Of a stretch of DNA of 35,339 nucleotides, positions 8,020 through 15,539 are shown in pieces (the stretch's first letter is position 1; every line of letters starts with the position of its first letter). Below the pieces are notes generated by a model. That model was not told the DNA's origin, did no database searches, and saw nothing but the letters and a program-made list of their open reading frames with translations. The stretch is taken from assembly GCF_010550605.1 (NCBI RefSeq), contig NZ_JAAGNI010000525.1:1-35339 (forward strand). Reading direction: 5' to 3'. The DNA comes from Streptomyces sp. SID9727 (GTDB lineage: Bacteria > Actinomycetota > Actinomycetes > Streptomycetales > Streptomycetaceae). The position numbers were made by a program, and so were the translations under genes.

Positions 8020-8386
8020 GGGACCCCTCCCCACCGGGATCCGCTCACGCGTGCCCTGGGCAGCGCGCGGCCCCCCGGCGTCTCATTCGGTGCGCACCCG
8101 TCGTCATGATCACCGAGGGCGGCGTGGCCGAAAGAGTATCCCCGTGCCACGGCCGTCAGCCGTGCGGAGAAAGGCTGTGGCAGGACCGTGACAGTCGAAG
8201 CGGCGGCCCGACCGACGCGGTGCGGCGGCTCAGCCCGGACGACCGCGGGCTAGGTGTAGGGCCCTGTGAGGTTGGGGACGCGGCTGGCGGGTGGTTGGCC
8301 CTTGAGCGCGGTGTGTCCGCGGTGGTGATTGGGCTTGTCCGACGATTCCCGTCGTCGCGCGGCAGGCGGGAATCGTCAGACAAGCC
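8020..8386. other. Intergenic region with transposase remnant and hairpin, otherwise empty
   Basis: About 367 bp without an intact gene, upstream of the membrane-protein gene and downstream of the ADP-ribosylglycohydrolase gene, both on the minus strand. Positions 8250-8330 encode the end of an IS481-type transposase and 8331-8387 form a long hairpin. Nothing is recognised between 8035 and 8249; a promoter for the membrane-protein gene is presumably there, but no convincing -35/-10 pair was found. Confidence 0.6.
8250..8330 (-). pseudogene. 3' end fragment of an IS481-family transposase gene
   Basis: Read on the minus strand from 8330, the sequence encodes NHHRGHTALKGQPPASRVPN and then LTGPYT with an in-frame TAG at 8250-8252. 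This matches the usual C-terminus of IS481-family (integrase-core) transposases, YNHHRPHxALxGxxPxSR...N-TGxY. Only the last 26 codons remain. The homology stops at 8330, exactly where the 57-bp hairpin begins. This is decayed insertion-sequence debris and cannot be functional. Confidence 0.65.
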
Positions 8387-8387
8387 C
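8331..8387. terminator. Long hairpin abutting the ADP-ribosylglycohydrolase stop codon
   Basis: The arms 8331-8351 (starting GGGCTTGTCCGACG) and 8367-8387 (ending CAGACAAGCCC) are 21 bp, with a single mismatch, around a 15-nt loop. The right arm ends in the first base of the minus-strand stop codon (8387-8389), so the hairpin begins directly at the gene end. Terminator function is the simplest reading. Because it abuts a transposase remnant, it may instead be a mobile-element end or a small palindromic repeat. Confidence 0.55.
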
Positions 8388-9283
8388 TAGTGGGGCGCCC
8401 AGTCCGGAAGGGGCTCCGTGCGGGCCGTCCAGTGCGCCGGCGGGGCGCCCGCGGGGCTTGCCGCGAGCACGCCGCCGACGATGGCGCAGGTCGTGTCCAC
8501 GTCCCCACCGGCCTGGGCCGTCACCCAGAACGCCTCTTCGAAGTCGCCGAGGCTCCGCGCCGCCGACCACAGGGCGAAGGGAACGGTGTCGTGCGCGCTG
8601 GTACGGCGCCCGTTGCCGAGGACCGCCGCGACGGTGCCCGCGTCCTTGTAGTCGAGCATGTCCCGGGCCCGCCGGAGCCCGGCGCCGACGGCGCTGCGCG
8701 GGACGAGCGCGACGACACCGTCCAGCAGGTCCTCCGGAGCGGGCGGCCCCGCCGGTGAGGCGACGAGGGCCGCGGCCGCCGCGACGGCCATCGCGCCCAC
8801 CACGGCCTCGCGGTGCTGGTGCGTGGTGTACGAGGAGATCTCCGCCTGGTGCGTGGCCTGCTCGGGGTCATCCGCGTACCAGGCGCCGAGCGGCGCGATG
8901 CGCATCGAGGAACCGTTGCCCCAGGAGCCCTGTCCGTTGAACAGGGAGGAGGCGAGTTCCCGCCAGTCGCCGCCCTCGCGGACCAGGCGCAGCATGCGGT
9001 TCACGGCCGGGCCGTATCCCCGGTCGAAGTCGTGGTGGTGCGCGAAGGACCGGGCCAGGGCGTCCTGCTCGATGCGGCCGTGCTCCTGGAGTACGGCCAC
9101 GACGGAGCAGGCCATCTCCGTGTCGTCGGTCCACTGCCAGGGTCCGGCCGGCAGGGCCCGGTCCTTCAGGAGCGGATAGTTGGCGGGCACGAAGAACTGG
9201 GAGCCCAGGGCGTCTCCCACGGACAGGCCGCGCAGGCTGGCCAGCGTGCGCTCAAGGCGCTGGTCGGAAGCGGATTCGGTCAT
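8387..9283 (-). CDS. ADP-ribosylglycohydrolase family protein
   Basis: A 298-aa ADP-ribosyl-hydrolase fold (DraG/ARH-like), whose members remove ADP-ribose from proteins or small molecules using two Mg ions. Metal-binding and family motifs are GLSVGDALGSQF (about residues 19-30), WTDDTEMA (about 51-58) and the C-terminal AGGDVDTTCAIVGG (about 260-273), so the active site looks intact. GQGSWGNGSSMRIAPLGAWY is also typical of the family. The start is taken at the ATG of MTESASDQRLE, preceded by GTGGAAG; a GTG three codons upstream (9292) is an alternative. It starts 10 bp after the phosphatase stop, so the two genes form an operon. The substrate cannot be predicted; no ADP-ribosyltransferase is seen in the window. 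Confidence 0.9.
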   Translation of the reverse strand: MTESASDQRLERTLASLRGLSVGDALGSQFFVPANYPLLKDRALPAGPWQWTDDTEMACSVVAVLQEHGRIEQDALARSFAHHHDFDRGYGPAVNRMLRLVREGGDWRELASSLFNGQGSWGNGSSMRIAPLGAWYADDPEQATHQAEISSYTTHQHREAVVGAMAVAAAAALVASPAGPPAPEDLLDGVVALVPRSAVGAGLRRARDMLDYKDAGTVAAVLGNGRRTSAHDTVPFALWSAARSLGDFEEAFWVTAQAGGDVDTTCAIVGGVLAASPAGAPPAHWTARTEPLPDWAPH

Positions 9284-9293
9284 CGCTTCCACT

Positions 9294-9953
9294 CTATCCG
9301 GAGATGCCGTAGGGCTCAGGAGTACGCCAGCGCTCGAAGGGCCGGTCGAGCGTGTACCGCCCGTCCCTGCCGAGCACGAGGGTCCGGGATTCCCCGTTCC
9401 CGGGGTTGGAAAGCGACTCGAATTCGGCCACGGACCAGTGGAACCAGCGCATGCAGAAGAGCCGCATGGTCAGACCGTGGGTGACCAGCAGGACGTTCGG
9501 CGGATGGTCGGGGGCCTCGAAGCTGCGGTGCAGGCTCTCCAGGAAGGCGCCGACCCTGTCGTACACGTCCGCCCCGGACTCGCCCTGCGCGAAGCGGTAG
9601 AAGAAGTGGCCGTAGGCGTCCCGGTAGGCCTTCTGCAGTCTGACGTCGTCGCGGTCCTGCCAGTTCCCCCAGTCCTGCTCGCGCAGCCGGGGCTCCTCGC
9701 GGACCCGTACCCGCCCGGGGTCCAGGCCGAGGGACGCGAACGTCTCGTGGGTTCGCCGGTAGGGGGAGACGTACACGCTGACCCGCTCCTCCCCGAAGAG
9801 CCCGCGCAACCGCTCCCCCGCCTCGCGGGCCTGGCGCGAGCCGGCCGGGGTGAGCCTCAGCGCGTGGTCGGGTTCGCGCTCGTACACGGTGTCGTCGGCG
9901 TTGCCCTCGGACTCGCCGTGCCGGACAAGAACGATGCGTTGCGGTCGTGCCAT
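9294..9953 (-). CDS. Histidine phosphatase (phosphoglycerate mutase-like) family protein
   Basis: A 219-aa branch-1 histidine phosphatase. The catalytic RHGESEGN motif (His12) is at residues 11-18 and the second catalytic histidine is in LLVTHGLTMRLF near residue 160. REQDWGNWQD and FFYRFAQGESGADVYDRV match the group of phosphatases widespread in actinobacteria and fungi. These enzymes act on small phosphorylated molecules or proteins; the substrate here is not predictable. The start ATG at 9953 has no Shine-Dalgarno, but TAGTGT lies 6 nt upstream, suggesting a leaderless message. It is followed after 10 bp by the ADP-ribosylglycohydrolase gene, implying co-expression. Confidence 0.9.
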   Translation of the reverse strand: MARPQRIVLVRHGESEGNADDTVYEREPDHALRLTPAGSRQAREAGERLRGLFGEERVSVYVSPYRRTHETFASLGLDPGRVRVREEPRLREQDWGNWQDRDDVRLQKAYRDAYGHFFYRFAQGESGADVYDRVGAFLESLHRSFEAPDHPPNVLLVTHGLTMRLFCMRWFHWSVAEFESLSNPGNGESRTLVLGRDGRYTLDRPFERWRTPEPYGISG

Positions 9954-9959
9954 ACAACG

Positions 9960-9965
9960 ACACTA
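9960..9965 (-). promoter_or_regulatory. Candidate -10 element, leaderless phosphatase transcript
   Basis: TAGTGT on the minus strand (TANNNT) ends 6 nt before the ATG at 9953, the spacing expected when transcription starts at or next to the start codon. No Shine-Dalgarno is present. The -35 region is weak. Confidence 0.4.
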
Positions 9966-10042
9966 GTTCGAGTCATCGCCGTCTGAGCACCTGTCCGGAA
10001 TTAGTCGGTGCATGTCGCCGCCGTACCCGCCGCTCGGGGCCG

Positions 10043-10648
10043 TCACACCGTCCAGGACGGTTCAAGCCGCACCACGTCGCCGGCGAGCGCCGCCACGTCC
10101 TCCTCGGTGCCCGCGCGCTGCGAGAGCCGGTCCACGCTGCCCGGCCGGTATTTGCCGCGTTCCGCGCTGGACTGCCACATGGACAGGACCAGGAACTCGT
10201 GCCCGGGCGCCTCGCCGAAGACCCCCCGCAGCATCCCCGGCGATCCCGCCATCGCCGGGTTCCACACCCGCTGCTGCATCAGCGCGAAGTGTTCGACCCG
10301 GTCCTCGTGGACCCGGCTGTGGGCCACCCTGAGCACATCCGCGTCCGTGAAGCGCGGTTCGAAACCGGTCTTCACGTCGAAGCGGTACTCGAAGAGCTTG
10401 ACCTGGAGGTCCTTGTACGTGCCGGACTGCTGCGCGGCCAGGGCGTCGTGGCCGCGCGCCATGAAGGAGTCGTAGAAGACGCGGTTCTCCCAGAACGCGA
10501 CGACGTGCGCCACCTCCGGCCGGACGCGGCTCCAGCCGCCGCCCTGCCCCATGAACCCCGGCTCACCCAGCAGCCCCGCCCACTTCCGCTGCCCCTGCTC
10601 GAATCCCCGACGGTCCGACACACTGCAGCGAATCCACTTGACCAGCAC
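10043..10648 (-). CDS. YdbC/DUF4937-like family protein
   Basis: A 201-aa protein starting at GTG (VLVKWIRCSVSDRRGFEQGQ). It has two similar halves of about 95 residues, each with the pattern of a ferredoxin-like alpha-beta barrel: WAGLLGEPGFMGQGGGWSRV...VAHVVAFWENRVFYDSFM in the first and AHSRVHEDRVEHFALMQQRV...EFLVLSMWQSSAERGKY in the second. This resembles the YdbC-type family (DUF4937) of antibiotic-monooxygenase-like barrels; no enzymatic activity is established to my knowledge. The start is supported by TACGAT 6 nt upstream and the absence of family sequence beyond. It diverges from the TerD-family gene with a 191-bp spacer. Confidence 0.8.
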   Translation of the reverse strand: MLVKWIRCSVSDRRGFEQGQRKWAGLLGEPGFMGQGGGWSRVRPEVAHVVAFWENRVFYDSFMARGHDALAAQQSGTYKDLQVKLFEYRFDVKTGFEPRFTDADVLRVAHSRVHEDRVEHFALMQQRVWNPAMAGSPGMLRGVFGEAPGHEFLVLSMWQSSAERGKYRPGSVDRLSQRAGTEEDVAALAGDVVRLEPSWTV

Positions 10649-10654
10649 GGCGCC

Positions 10655-10660
10655 ATCGTA
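10655..10660 (-). promoter_or_regulatory. Candidate -10 element, leaderless DUF4937-like transcript
   Basis: TACGAT (minus strand) matches TANNNT and ends 6 nt before the GTG at 10648; there is no Shine-Dalgarno between them. Confidence 0.4.
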
Positions 10661-10839
10661 CGACCGTCGGGCGTGGCGTGGGTCACGCTCCCACGGAGTC
10701 CACCGGAACCGGCCGTCTCCCGCCCGATCCTGGCCCGTTTCAGCCGCTCGTCCCCAATCCGGTTGGTTCCGGGGCACGTTGCCGACATGATCGGGGGACG
10801 GAACCGGAGCGCCGTCCCCGCGCGCAGGAGGGAAGTCCG

Positions 10840-11376
10840 ATGAGCACTCCCAACAAGGATCTCGAAAAGGTCGAGGTGCGGATCAAATGGGATCCCAGCG
10901 ACCGGGGCGAGGCTCCCAACGACCTCGACATCATCGCGGCGACCTACCCGGCGGACGAGCCGTACGGCAGTCCGGCGTACCTCGTCCACTTCGACAGCCG
11001 GGCGCCCGACGGCACGATCACGCTCGACCGGGACAGCAGGACGGGCCAGGGGCTCGGCTACGACGAGGTGATGACGCTGGAGCTGGACCGGCTGTCCAAC
11101 GCCTATGGCCGGGTCGTCGTCGGCGTCGCCATCCAGCAGCGCGACGGCCGCAAGACGTTCGGCGCCATAGAGAACACCCGGGTCCAGGTCCGCGAGGGTT
11201 ACACGACACTCGCGGAGGACGACTTCGCGTCCATCGGGGGCGCCACCGCGGCCGTCGTGGCCGCATTCGTACGGGACGAGTCGGGCGGCTGGCACTTCCA
11301 CGGCACTGTCCGGGGCTTCGACGGCGACCCCGAGGAGTTCGCCGCGGCGATGGGCGGCCGCGCGTTCGGCGCGTAG
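10840..11376 (+). CDS. TerD-family calcium-binding stress protein
   Basis: A 178-aa TerD-domain protein, the family named after tellurite resistance and often involved in calcium-dependent stress or developmental responses in Streptomyces. Visible signatures are NDLDIIAATYPADEPYG (the DLD strand that opens the calcium site), HFDSRAPDGTITLDRDSRTG, LGYDEVMTLELDRLSNAYGR and the end-domain FASIGGATAAVVAAFVRDESGGWHFHGTVRGF. Acidic residues in the DLD and GYDE segments match the usual Ca2+ ligands. The start ATG is set by CAGGAGGGAAG just upstream. It is a lone copy: no TerA, TerB, TerC or TerZ homologue is nearby. A strong hairpin separates it from convergent nrdJ. Confidence 0.9.
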   Translation: MSTPNKDLEKVEVRIKWDPSDRGEAPNDLDIIAATYPADEPYGSPAYLVHFDSRAPDGTITLDRDSRTGQGLGYDEVMTLELDRLSNAYGRVVVGVAIQQRDGRKTFGAIENTRVQVREGYTTLAEDDFASIGGATAAVVAAFVRDESGGWHFHGTVRGFDGDPEEFAAAMGGRAFGA

Positions 11377-11391
11377 GCGCCGCGGACAAGC

Positions 11392-11429
11392 GGTGCGGGC
11401 AGCTCTTCCGGGGAAGACCTGCCCGCACC
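11392..11429. terminator. Bidirectional hairpin between the TerD-family gene and nrdJ
   Basis: GGTGCGGGCAG (11392-11402) pairs with CTGCCCGCACC (11419-11429), and inside it CTTCC pairs with GGAAG after a 2x2 internal loop. It lies between stop codons of convergent genes (11376 and 11443). Confidence 0.75.
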
Positions 11430-11442
11430 AGCCGTTCAGCGA

Positions 11443-14346
11443 TCAGCTGCAGCCGCTGGTTGAGCCGCAGCCCTCGCAGATGTAGCAGGAGCCGGCGCGC
11501 TGCATCTTCGTACCGCAGGAGAAGCAGAGCGGGGCGTCCGCGCTGATGCCGAGCTGCATCTCGACCAGCTCGGCCGAGGTGTGCGCGGTCCTGGGCTCGG
11601 CCTTCTCGGTCTCCTGGACAGGGGCGACCGCCTTCAGGGTCTCCGTCCGCACCGGGGCGGTCTGGGCCAGGGTCTCGGCCTCCATCTGCTCCTCCTCGAA
11701 CGTCGGCTCGTAGGAGCCGGTGTCGAGGTGGCGCTGACGCTCCTCGGCGGAGTGGATGCCGAGGGCCGACCGGGTCTCGAAGGGCAGGAAGTCGAGCGCC
11801 AGGCGGCGGAAGATGTAGTCGACGATCGACTGCGCCATCCGCACGTCCGGGTCGTCCGTCATGCCGGCCGGCTCGAAGCGCATGTTGGTGAACTTCGAGA
11901 CGTACGTCTCCAGCGGGACGCCGTACTGAAGGCCGACCGAGACCGCGATGGAGAAGGCGTCCATCATGCCCGCGAGGGTCGAGCCCTGCTTGGACATCTT
12001 CAGGAAGACCTCGCCCAGGCCGTCGTCCGGGTAGGAGTTGGCCGTCATGTAACCCTCGGCGCCGCCCACCGTGAAGGAGGTGGTGATGCCGGGCCGGCCC
12101 TTGGGCAGACGCTTGCGGACCGGGCGGTACTCGACGACCTTCTCGACCGCGGTGCGGATGGTGTCCTCGGCCTTGGCCGTGACGGCCTCCTTCTCCTTCT
12201 CCTTGGTCTTGGCGGAGAGGGGCTGGCCGACCTTGCAGTTGTCGCGGTAGATCGCGAGCGCCTTGACGCCCATCTTCCACGCCTCGAAGTAGACCTCCTC
12301 GACGTCCTCGACGGTGGCCGTCTCCGGCAGGTTCACCGTCTTGGAGAGCGCGCCGGAGATCCACGGCTGGATGGCCGCCATCATGCGGACGTGGCCCATC
12401 GCGGAGATGGAACGCTCGCCCATCGCGCAGTCGAAGACCTCGTAGTGCTCGGTCTTCAGGCCGGGGGCGTCGATCACGTTGCCGTGCTCGGCGATGTGGG
12501 CGACGATCGCCTCGATCTGCTCCTCCTGGTAGCCCAGGCGGCGCAGGGCCTGCGGGACGGTGCCGTTGACGATCTGCATCGAGCCGCCGCCGACCAGCTT
12601 CTTGAACTTGACCAGGGCGAGGTCGGGCTCGAGGCCGGTGGTGTCGCAGGACATGGCGAGGCCGATGGTGCCGGTGGGCGCGATGACCGAGGCCTGCGCG
12701 TTACGGAAACCGTTCTTCGCGCCGAGCCGGATCACGTCCTGCCACGCCTCGGTCGCGGCGGCCCAGATCGGGTTGTCCAGGTCGTCGGCGTGCACGGCCA
12801 CGGCGTTGGCGTCGGCGTGCTGCTTCATGACGCGCTGGTGCGGCTCGGCGTTGCGGGCGTAGCCGTCGTACGGGCCGACCACGGCGGCCAGCTCGGCGGA
12901 GCGCTTGTACGAGGTGCCGGTCATCAGCGAGGTGATGGCGCCGGCGAGCGCGCGGCCGCCGTCGCTGTCGTACGCGTGGCCGGTCGCCATCAGCAGGGCG
13001 CCGAGGTTGGCGTAACCGATGCCCAGCTGGCGGAAGGCGCGGGTGTTCTCGCCGATCTTCTCGGTCGGGAAGTCGGCGAAGCAGATGGAGATGTCCATCG
13101 CGGTGATGACCAGCTCGACGACCTTGGCGAAGCGCTCGGACTCGAAGGACTGGTTGCCCTTGCCGTCGTCCTTGAGGAACTTCATCAGGTTCAGCGAGGC
13201 GAGGTTGCACGAGGTGTTGTCCAGGTGCATGTACTCGCTGCACGGGTTCGAGCCGTTGATCCGGCCGGACTCGGGGCAGGTGTGCCAGTGGTTGATCGTG
13301 TCGTCGTACTGGATGCCCGGGTCGGCGCAGGCCCAGGCGGCCTCGGCCATCTTGCGGAAGAGGGACTTCGCCTCGACCTCTTCGATGACGTCGCCGGTCA
13401 TCCGGGCGCGCAGCCCGAACTTGCCGCCGGACTCGACGGCCTTCATGAACTCGTCGTTCACACGGACCGAGTTGTTGGCGTTCTGGTACTGGACGGACGT
13501 GATGTCGTCGCCGCCCAGGTCCATGTCGAAGCCCGCGTCGCGCAGGGCGCGGATCTTCTCCTCCTCCTTCACCTTCGTCTCGATGAAGTTCTCGATGTCG
13601 GGGTGGTCGACGTCGAGGATGACCATCTTGGCCGCACGGCGGGTGGCGCCACCGGACTTGATCGTTCCGGCGGAGGCGTCGGCGCCCCGCATGAAGGAGA
13701 CGGGCCCGGAGGCGTTGCCGCCCGAGGAGAGGAGTTCCTTGGAGGAACGGATGCGGGAGAGGTTCAGGCCGGCCCCGGAGCCGCCCTTGAAGATCATGCC
13801 CTCTTCCTTGTACCAGTCGAGGATCGACTCCATGGAGTCGTCGACGGCCAGGATGAAGCAGGCGGAGACCTGCTGCGGCTGGGGCGTGCCGACGTTGAAC
13901 CACACCGGGGAGTTGAAGCTGAAGATCTGGTGCAGGAGGGCGTACGCCAGCTCGTGCTCGAAGATCTCCGCGTCGGCGGGGGAGGCGAAGTACTGGTAGT
14001 CCTCGCCGGCCTTCCGGTACGTCTTGACGATCCGGTCGATCAGCTGCCGCAGACCGGTCTCGCGCTGCGGGGTGCCCACGGCGCCCCGGAAGTACTTGCT
14101 GGTGACGATGTTGACCGCGTTCACCGACCAGAAGTCGGGGAACTCGACGCCACGCTGCTCGAAGTTGATCGAGCCGTCGCGCCAGTTGGTCATGACGACG
14201 TCACGGCGCTCCCAGGTCACCTCGTCGTACGGATGCACGCCGGGAGTGGTGTGGATGCGCTCGATACGCAGGCCCTGCTTGGACGCAGTCGACTTGGTCC
14301 CCTTGTTGCGGGAACCCCGTGCCGGGCCGCTCGCCGTCTCTGTCAT
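11443..14346 (-). CDS. nrdJ: Vitamin B12-dependent (class II) ribonucleoside-diphosphate reductase
   Basis: A 967-aa adenosylcobalamin-dependent ribonucleotide reductase that makes dNTPs independently of oxygen. It has the NrdJ layout: a catalytic barrel with GSNPCSEYMHLDNTSCNLAS (about residues 365-385, containing the active-site Cys and Glu), GGSGAGLNLSRIRSSKELLS in the first third, QASVIAPTGTIGLAMSCDTT in the middle, and a C-terminal Cys-rich tail with CFSCGTKMQ and CYICEGCGS. The tail matches the zinc/redox region of long NrdJ proteins that regenerates the active-site thiols. The start is ATG 14346, set by ATGGGAGG upstream. It lies 164 bp after nrdR on the same strand, the known nrdR-nrdJ arrangement in Streptomyces, so it is probably controlled by NrdR from the boxes upstream of nrdR. 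No cobalamin riboswitch is recognised upstream. Confidence 0.97.
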   Translation of the reverse strand: MTETASGPARGSRNKGTKSTASKQGLRIERIHTTPGVHPYDEVTWERRDVVMTNWRDGSINFEQRGVEFPDFWSVNAVNIVTSKYFRGAVGTPQRETGLRQLIDRIVKTYRKAGEDYQYFASPADAEIFEHELAYALLHQIFSFNSPVWFNVGTPQPQQVSACFILAVDDSMESILDWYKEEGMIFKGGSGAGLNLSRIRSSKELLSSGGNASGPVSFMRGADASAGTIKSGGATRRAAKMVILDVDHPDIENFIETKVKEEEKIRALRDAGFDMDLGGDDITSVQYQNANNSVRVNDEFMKAVESGGKFGLRARMTGDVIEEVEAKSLFRKMAEAAWACADPGIQYDDTINHWHTCPESGRINGSNPCSEYMHLDNTSCNLASLNLMKFLKDDGKGNQSFESERFAKVVELVITAMDISICFADFPTEKIGENTRAFRQLGIGYANLGALLMATGHAYDSDGGRALAGAITSLMTGTSYKRSAELAAVVGPYDGYARNAEPHQRVMKQHADANAVAVHADDLDNPIWAAATEAWQDVIRLGAKNGFRNAQASVIAPTGTIGLAMSCDTTGLEPDLALVKFKKLVGGGSMQIVNGTVPQALRRLGYQEEQIEAIVAHIAEHGNVIDAPGLKTEHYEVFDCAMGERSISAMGHVRMMAAIQPWISGALSKTVNLPETATVEDVEEVYFEAWKMGVKALAIYRDNCKVGQPLSAKTKEKEKEAVTAKAEDTIRTAVEKVVEYRPVRKRLPKGRPGITTSFTVGGAEGYMTANSYPDDGLGEVFLKMSKQGSTLAGMMDAFSIAVSVGLQYGVPLETYVSKFTNMRFEPAGMTDDPDVRMAQSIVDYIFRRLALDFLPFETRSALGIHSAEERQRHLDTGSYEPTFEEEQMEAETLAQTAPVRTETLKAVAPVQETEKAEPRTAHTSAELVEMQLGISADAPLCFSCGTKMQRAGSCYICEGCGSTSGCS

Positions 14347-14372
14347 GCCGCCTCCCATATGTGGGCAAAAAC

Positions 14373-14401
14373 GCCCTGAAGTGCCGAGAACTTCCCCGGG
14401 C
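14373..14401. other. Hairpin in the nrdR-nrdJ spacer
   Basis: GCCC (14373-14376) and GAAGT (14378-14382) pair with ACTTC (14390-14394) and GGGC (14398-14401), with an asymmetric internal bulge. It lies 27 nt before the nrdJ start and could be a processing site or attenuator between nrdR and nrdJ. Stability is moderate and the role is inferred. Confidence 0.35.
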
Positions 14402-14510
14402 ACAGTGTGTGTCTGATGCTTCGGCCGCCGCATTCGTCATACGTCGCCCGGAGCAAGGTCCTGGTGCCGGTCCGCGCGATCCCCGGATCGACGCGGCCGG
14501 CGACCGCCGC

Positions 14511-15023
14511 TCAGTCGGCGGCGACGGCGGGGGCGGGGACCTCGAGGGTCTCGCCGCTCCCGCTCGATTCCGCGCGGGGCCGCCGCTCACGGAGTTCCGT
14601 GATGGCGGCCTCGAAGTCTTCGAGGCTGTCGAACGCCCGGTACACGGACGCGAAGCGCAGGTAGGCGACGAGGTCGAGTTCCCGCAGGGGGCCGAGGATG
14701 GCCAGGCCCACGTCGTGCGTGGTCAGCTCGGCGCTGCCGGTCGCCCGCACCGCCTCCTCGACCCGCTGGCCCAGTTTGGCGAGGGCGTCCTCGGTGACGG
14801 GCCGCCCCTGGCACGCCTTGCGCACCCCCGAGATGACCTTGGTGCGGCTGAAGGGCTCGGTGACCCCGCTGCGCTTGACCACCATGAGTGAACAGGTCTC
14901 CACCGTGGTGAAGCGGCGGGAGCAGTCGGGGCACTGGCGCCGCCGGCGGATCGAGGTCCCGTCGTCGGTGGTGCGACTGTCGACGACCCGGCTGTCGGGG
15001 TGCCTGCAGAAGGGGCAGTGCAT
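14511..15023 (-). CDS. nrdR: Transcriptional repressor NrdR
   Basis: A 170-aa ATP/dATP-sensing repressor of ribonucleotide reductase genes. The N-terminal zinc ribbon has Cys3, Cys6, Cys31 and Cys34 (MHCPFCRHPDSR and RRRRQCPDCSRRFTT). The following ATP-cone domain (about residues 45-135) includes VVKRSGVTEPFSRTKVISGV and VAYLRFASVYRAFDSLEDFE. It is slightly longer than typical (about 150-160 aa) because of an Arg/Ser-rich tail. The start is ATG 15023, preceded by AAGGAGGG at good spacing; extending to 15098 adds no family sequence. It is upstream of nrdJ in the same direction and is expected to autoregulate through the two boxes at 15135-15182. Confidence 0.97.
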   Translation of the reverse strand: MHCPFCRHPDSRVVDSRTTDDGTSIRRRRQCPDCSRRFTTVETCSLMVVKRSGVTEPFSRTKVISGVRKACQGRPVTEDALAKLGQRVEEAVRATGSAELTTHDVGLAILGPLRELDLVAYLRFASVYRAFDSLEDFEAAITELRERRPRAESSGSGETLEVPAPAVAAD

Positions 15024-15134
15024 GGCTCCCAACCCTCCTTCACAGCACGACTGAATAGCCTCTTCGGTCCCGGTCAGGGGCCCTCGAAGCGGTCTCAAGC
15101 ATAGGCGATGACCGCACCCCCGATGGACGGGGGA

Positions 15135-15182
15135 CCACTACATTCGGGGCGGTCGGAACTATCCAACCACTAGATCTTGGGT
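15135..15182. promoter_or_regulatory. Tandem NrdR boxes upstream of nrdR-nrdJ
   Basis: Two 16-bp elements, CCACTACATTCGGGGC (15135-15150) and CCACTAGATCTTGGGT (15167-15182), share the CCACTA-x-AT pattern and resemble the NrdR consensus aCACwAtATaTwGTGt. They are exactly 32 bp apart, three helical turns, the spacing typical of functional NrdR box pairs. They lie 112-160 bp upstream of the nrdR start. Confidence 0.75.
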
Positions 15183-15539
15183 CCGGCCGCGCATTTGGCC
15201 CTAAGCGCGTGTCGCGCCGGAGGGCGGCCGGAAGGCAGCGTAAGGCCGACCAAGAGGGTACGGGAAGCACCCGGACGACGGACGACCGGGCGGCCACCCC
15301 GCGACGACCTCGCACAGGATGCCGCGCTACGGTCCTGGAGCGGCTCGGTCACCGCCGCGGCGCACGGCGGCACTTCCGGCGGCACCCGGCCGTCGCGCAC
15401 CGTAGGCGGCCTCATACACCTGGCAGTGGAACCCCGACAGTCTTTTATTCGTTTTTCACTCGAACGTGTGTTTGGCGCAACCTTTCGAAAGCTACTACCG
15501 TTGTGCAGCCAGGGAGACCATTCGAGAGGGGCCGCCGAC
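15183..15539. other. lexA leader side of the nrdR/lexA divergent region
   Basis: About 360 bp with no gene, forming with 15024-15182 a 516-bp divergent control region. It contains the LexA box at 15460-15475 and a short AT-richer stretch (TCTTTTATTCGTTTTTCAC at 15441-15459) immediately upstream of the box, probably the lexA promoter. The rest shows nothing recognisable. Confidence 0.6.
15460..15475. promoter_or_regulatory. LexA (SOS) box upstream of lexA
   Basis: TCGAACGTGTGTTTGG matches the actinobacterial SOS box CGAAC-N4-GTTYG at all core positions. It lies 65 bp upstream of the GTG start and indicates lexA autoregulation. Confidence 0.85.

Noticed and set aside
11581..14379. A 932-codon open frame on the plus strand opposite nrdJ
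   Set aside because: Antisense shadow caused by high GC; Gly/Val/Asp-rich low-complexity translation with no domain, while nrdJ is unmistakable.
14347..14510. A cobalamin riboswitch upstream of nrdJ
   Set aside because: The spacer is only 164 bp and lacks a recognisable B12 box; the known Streptomyces B12 riboswitch controls the other reductase operon.
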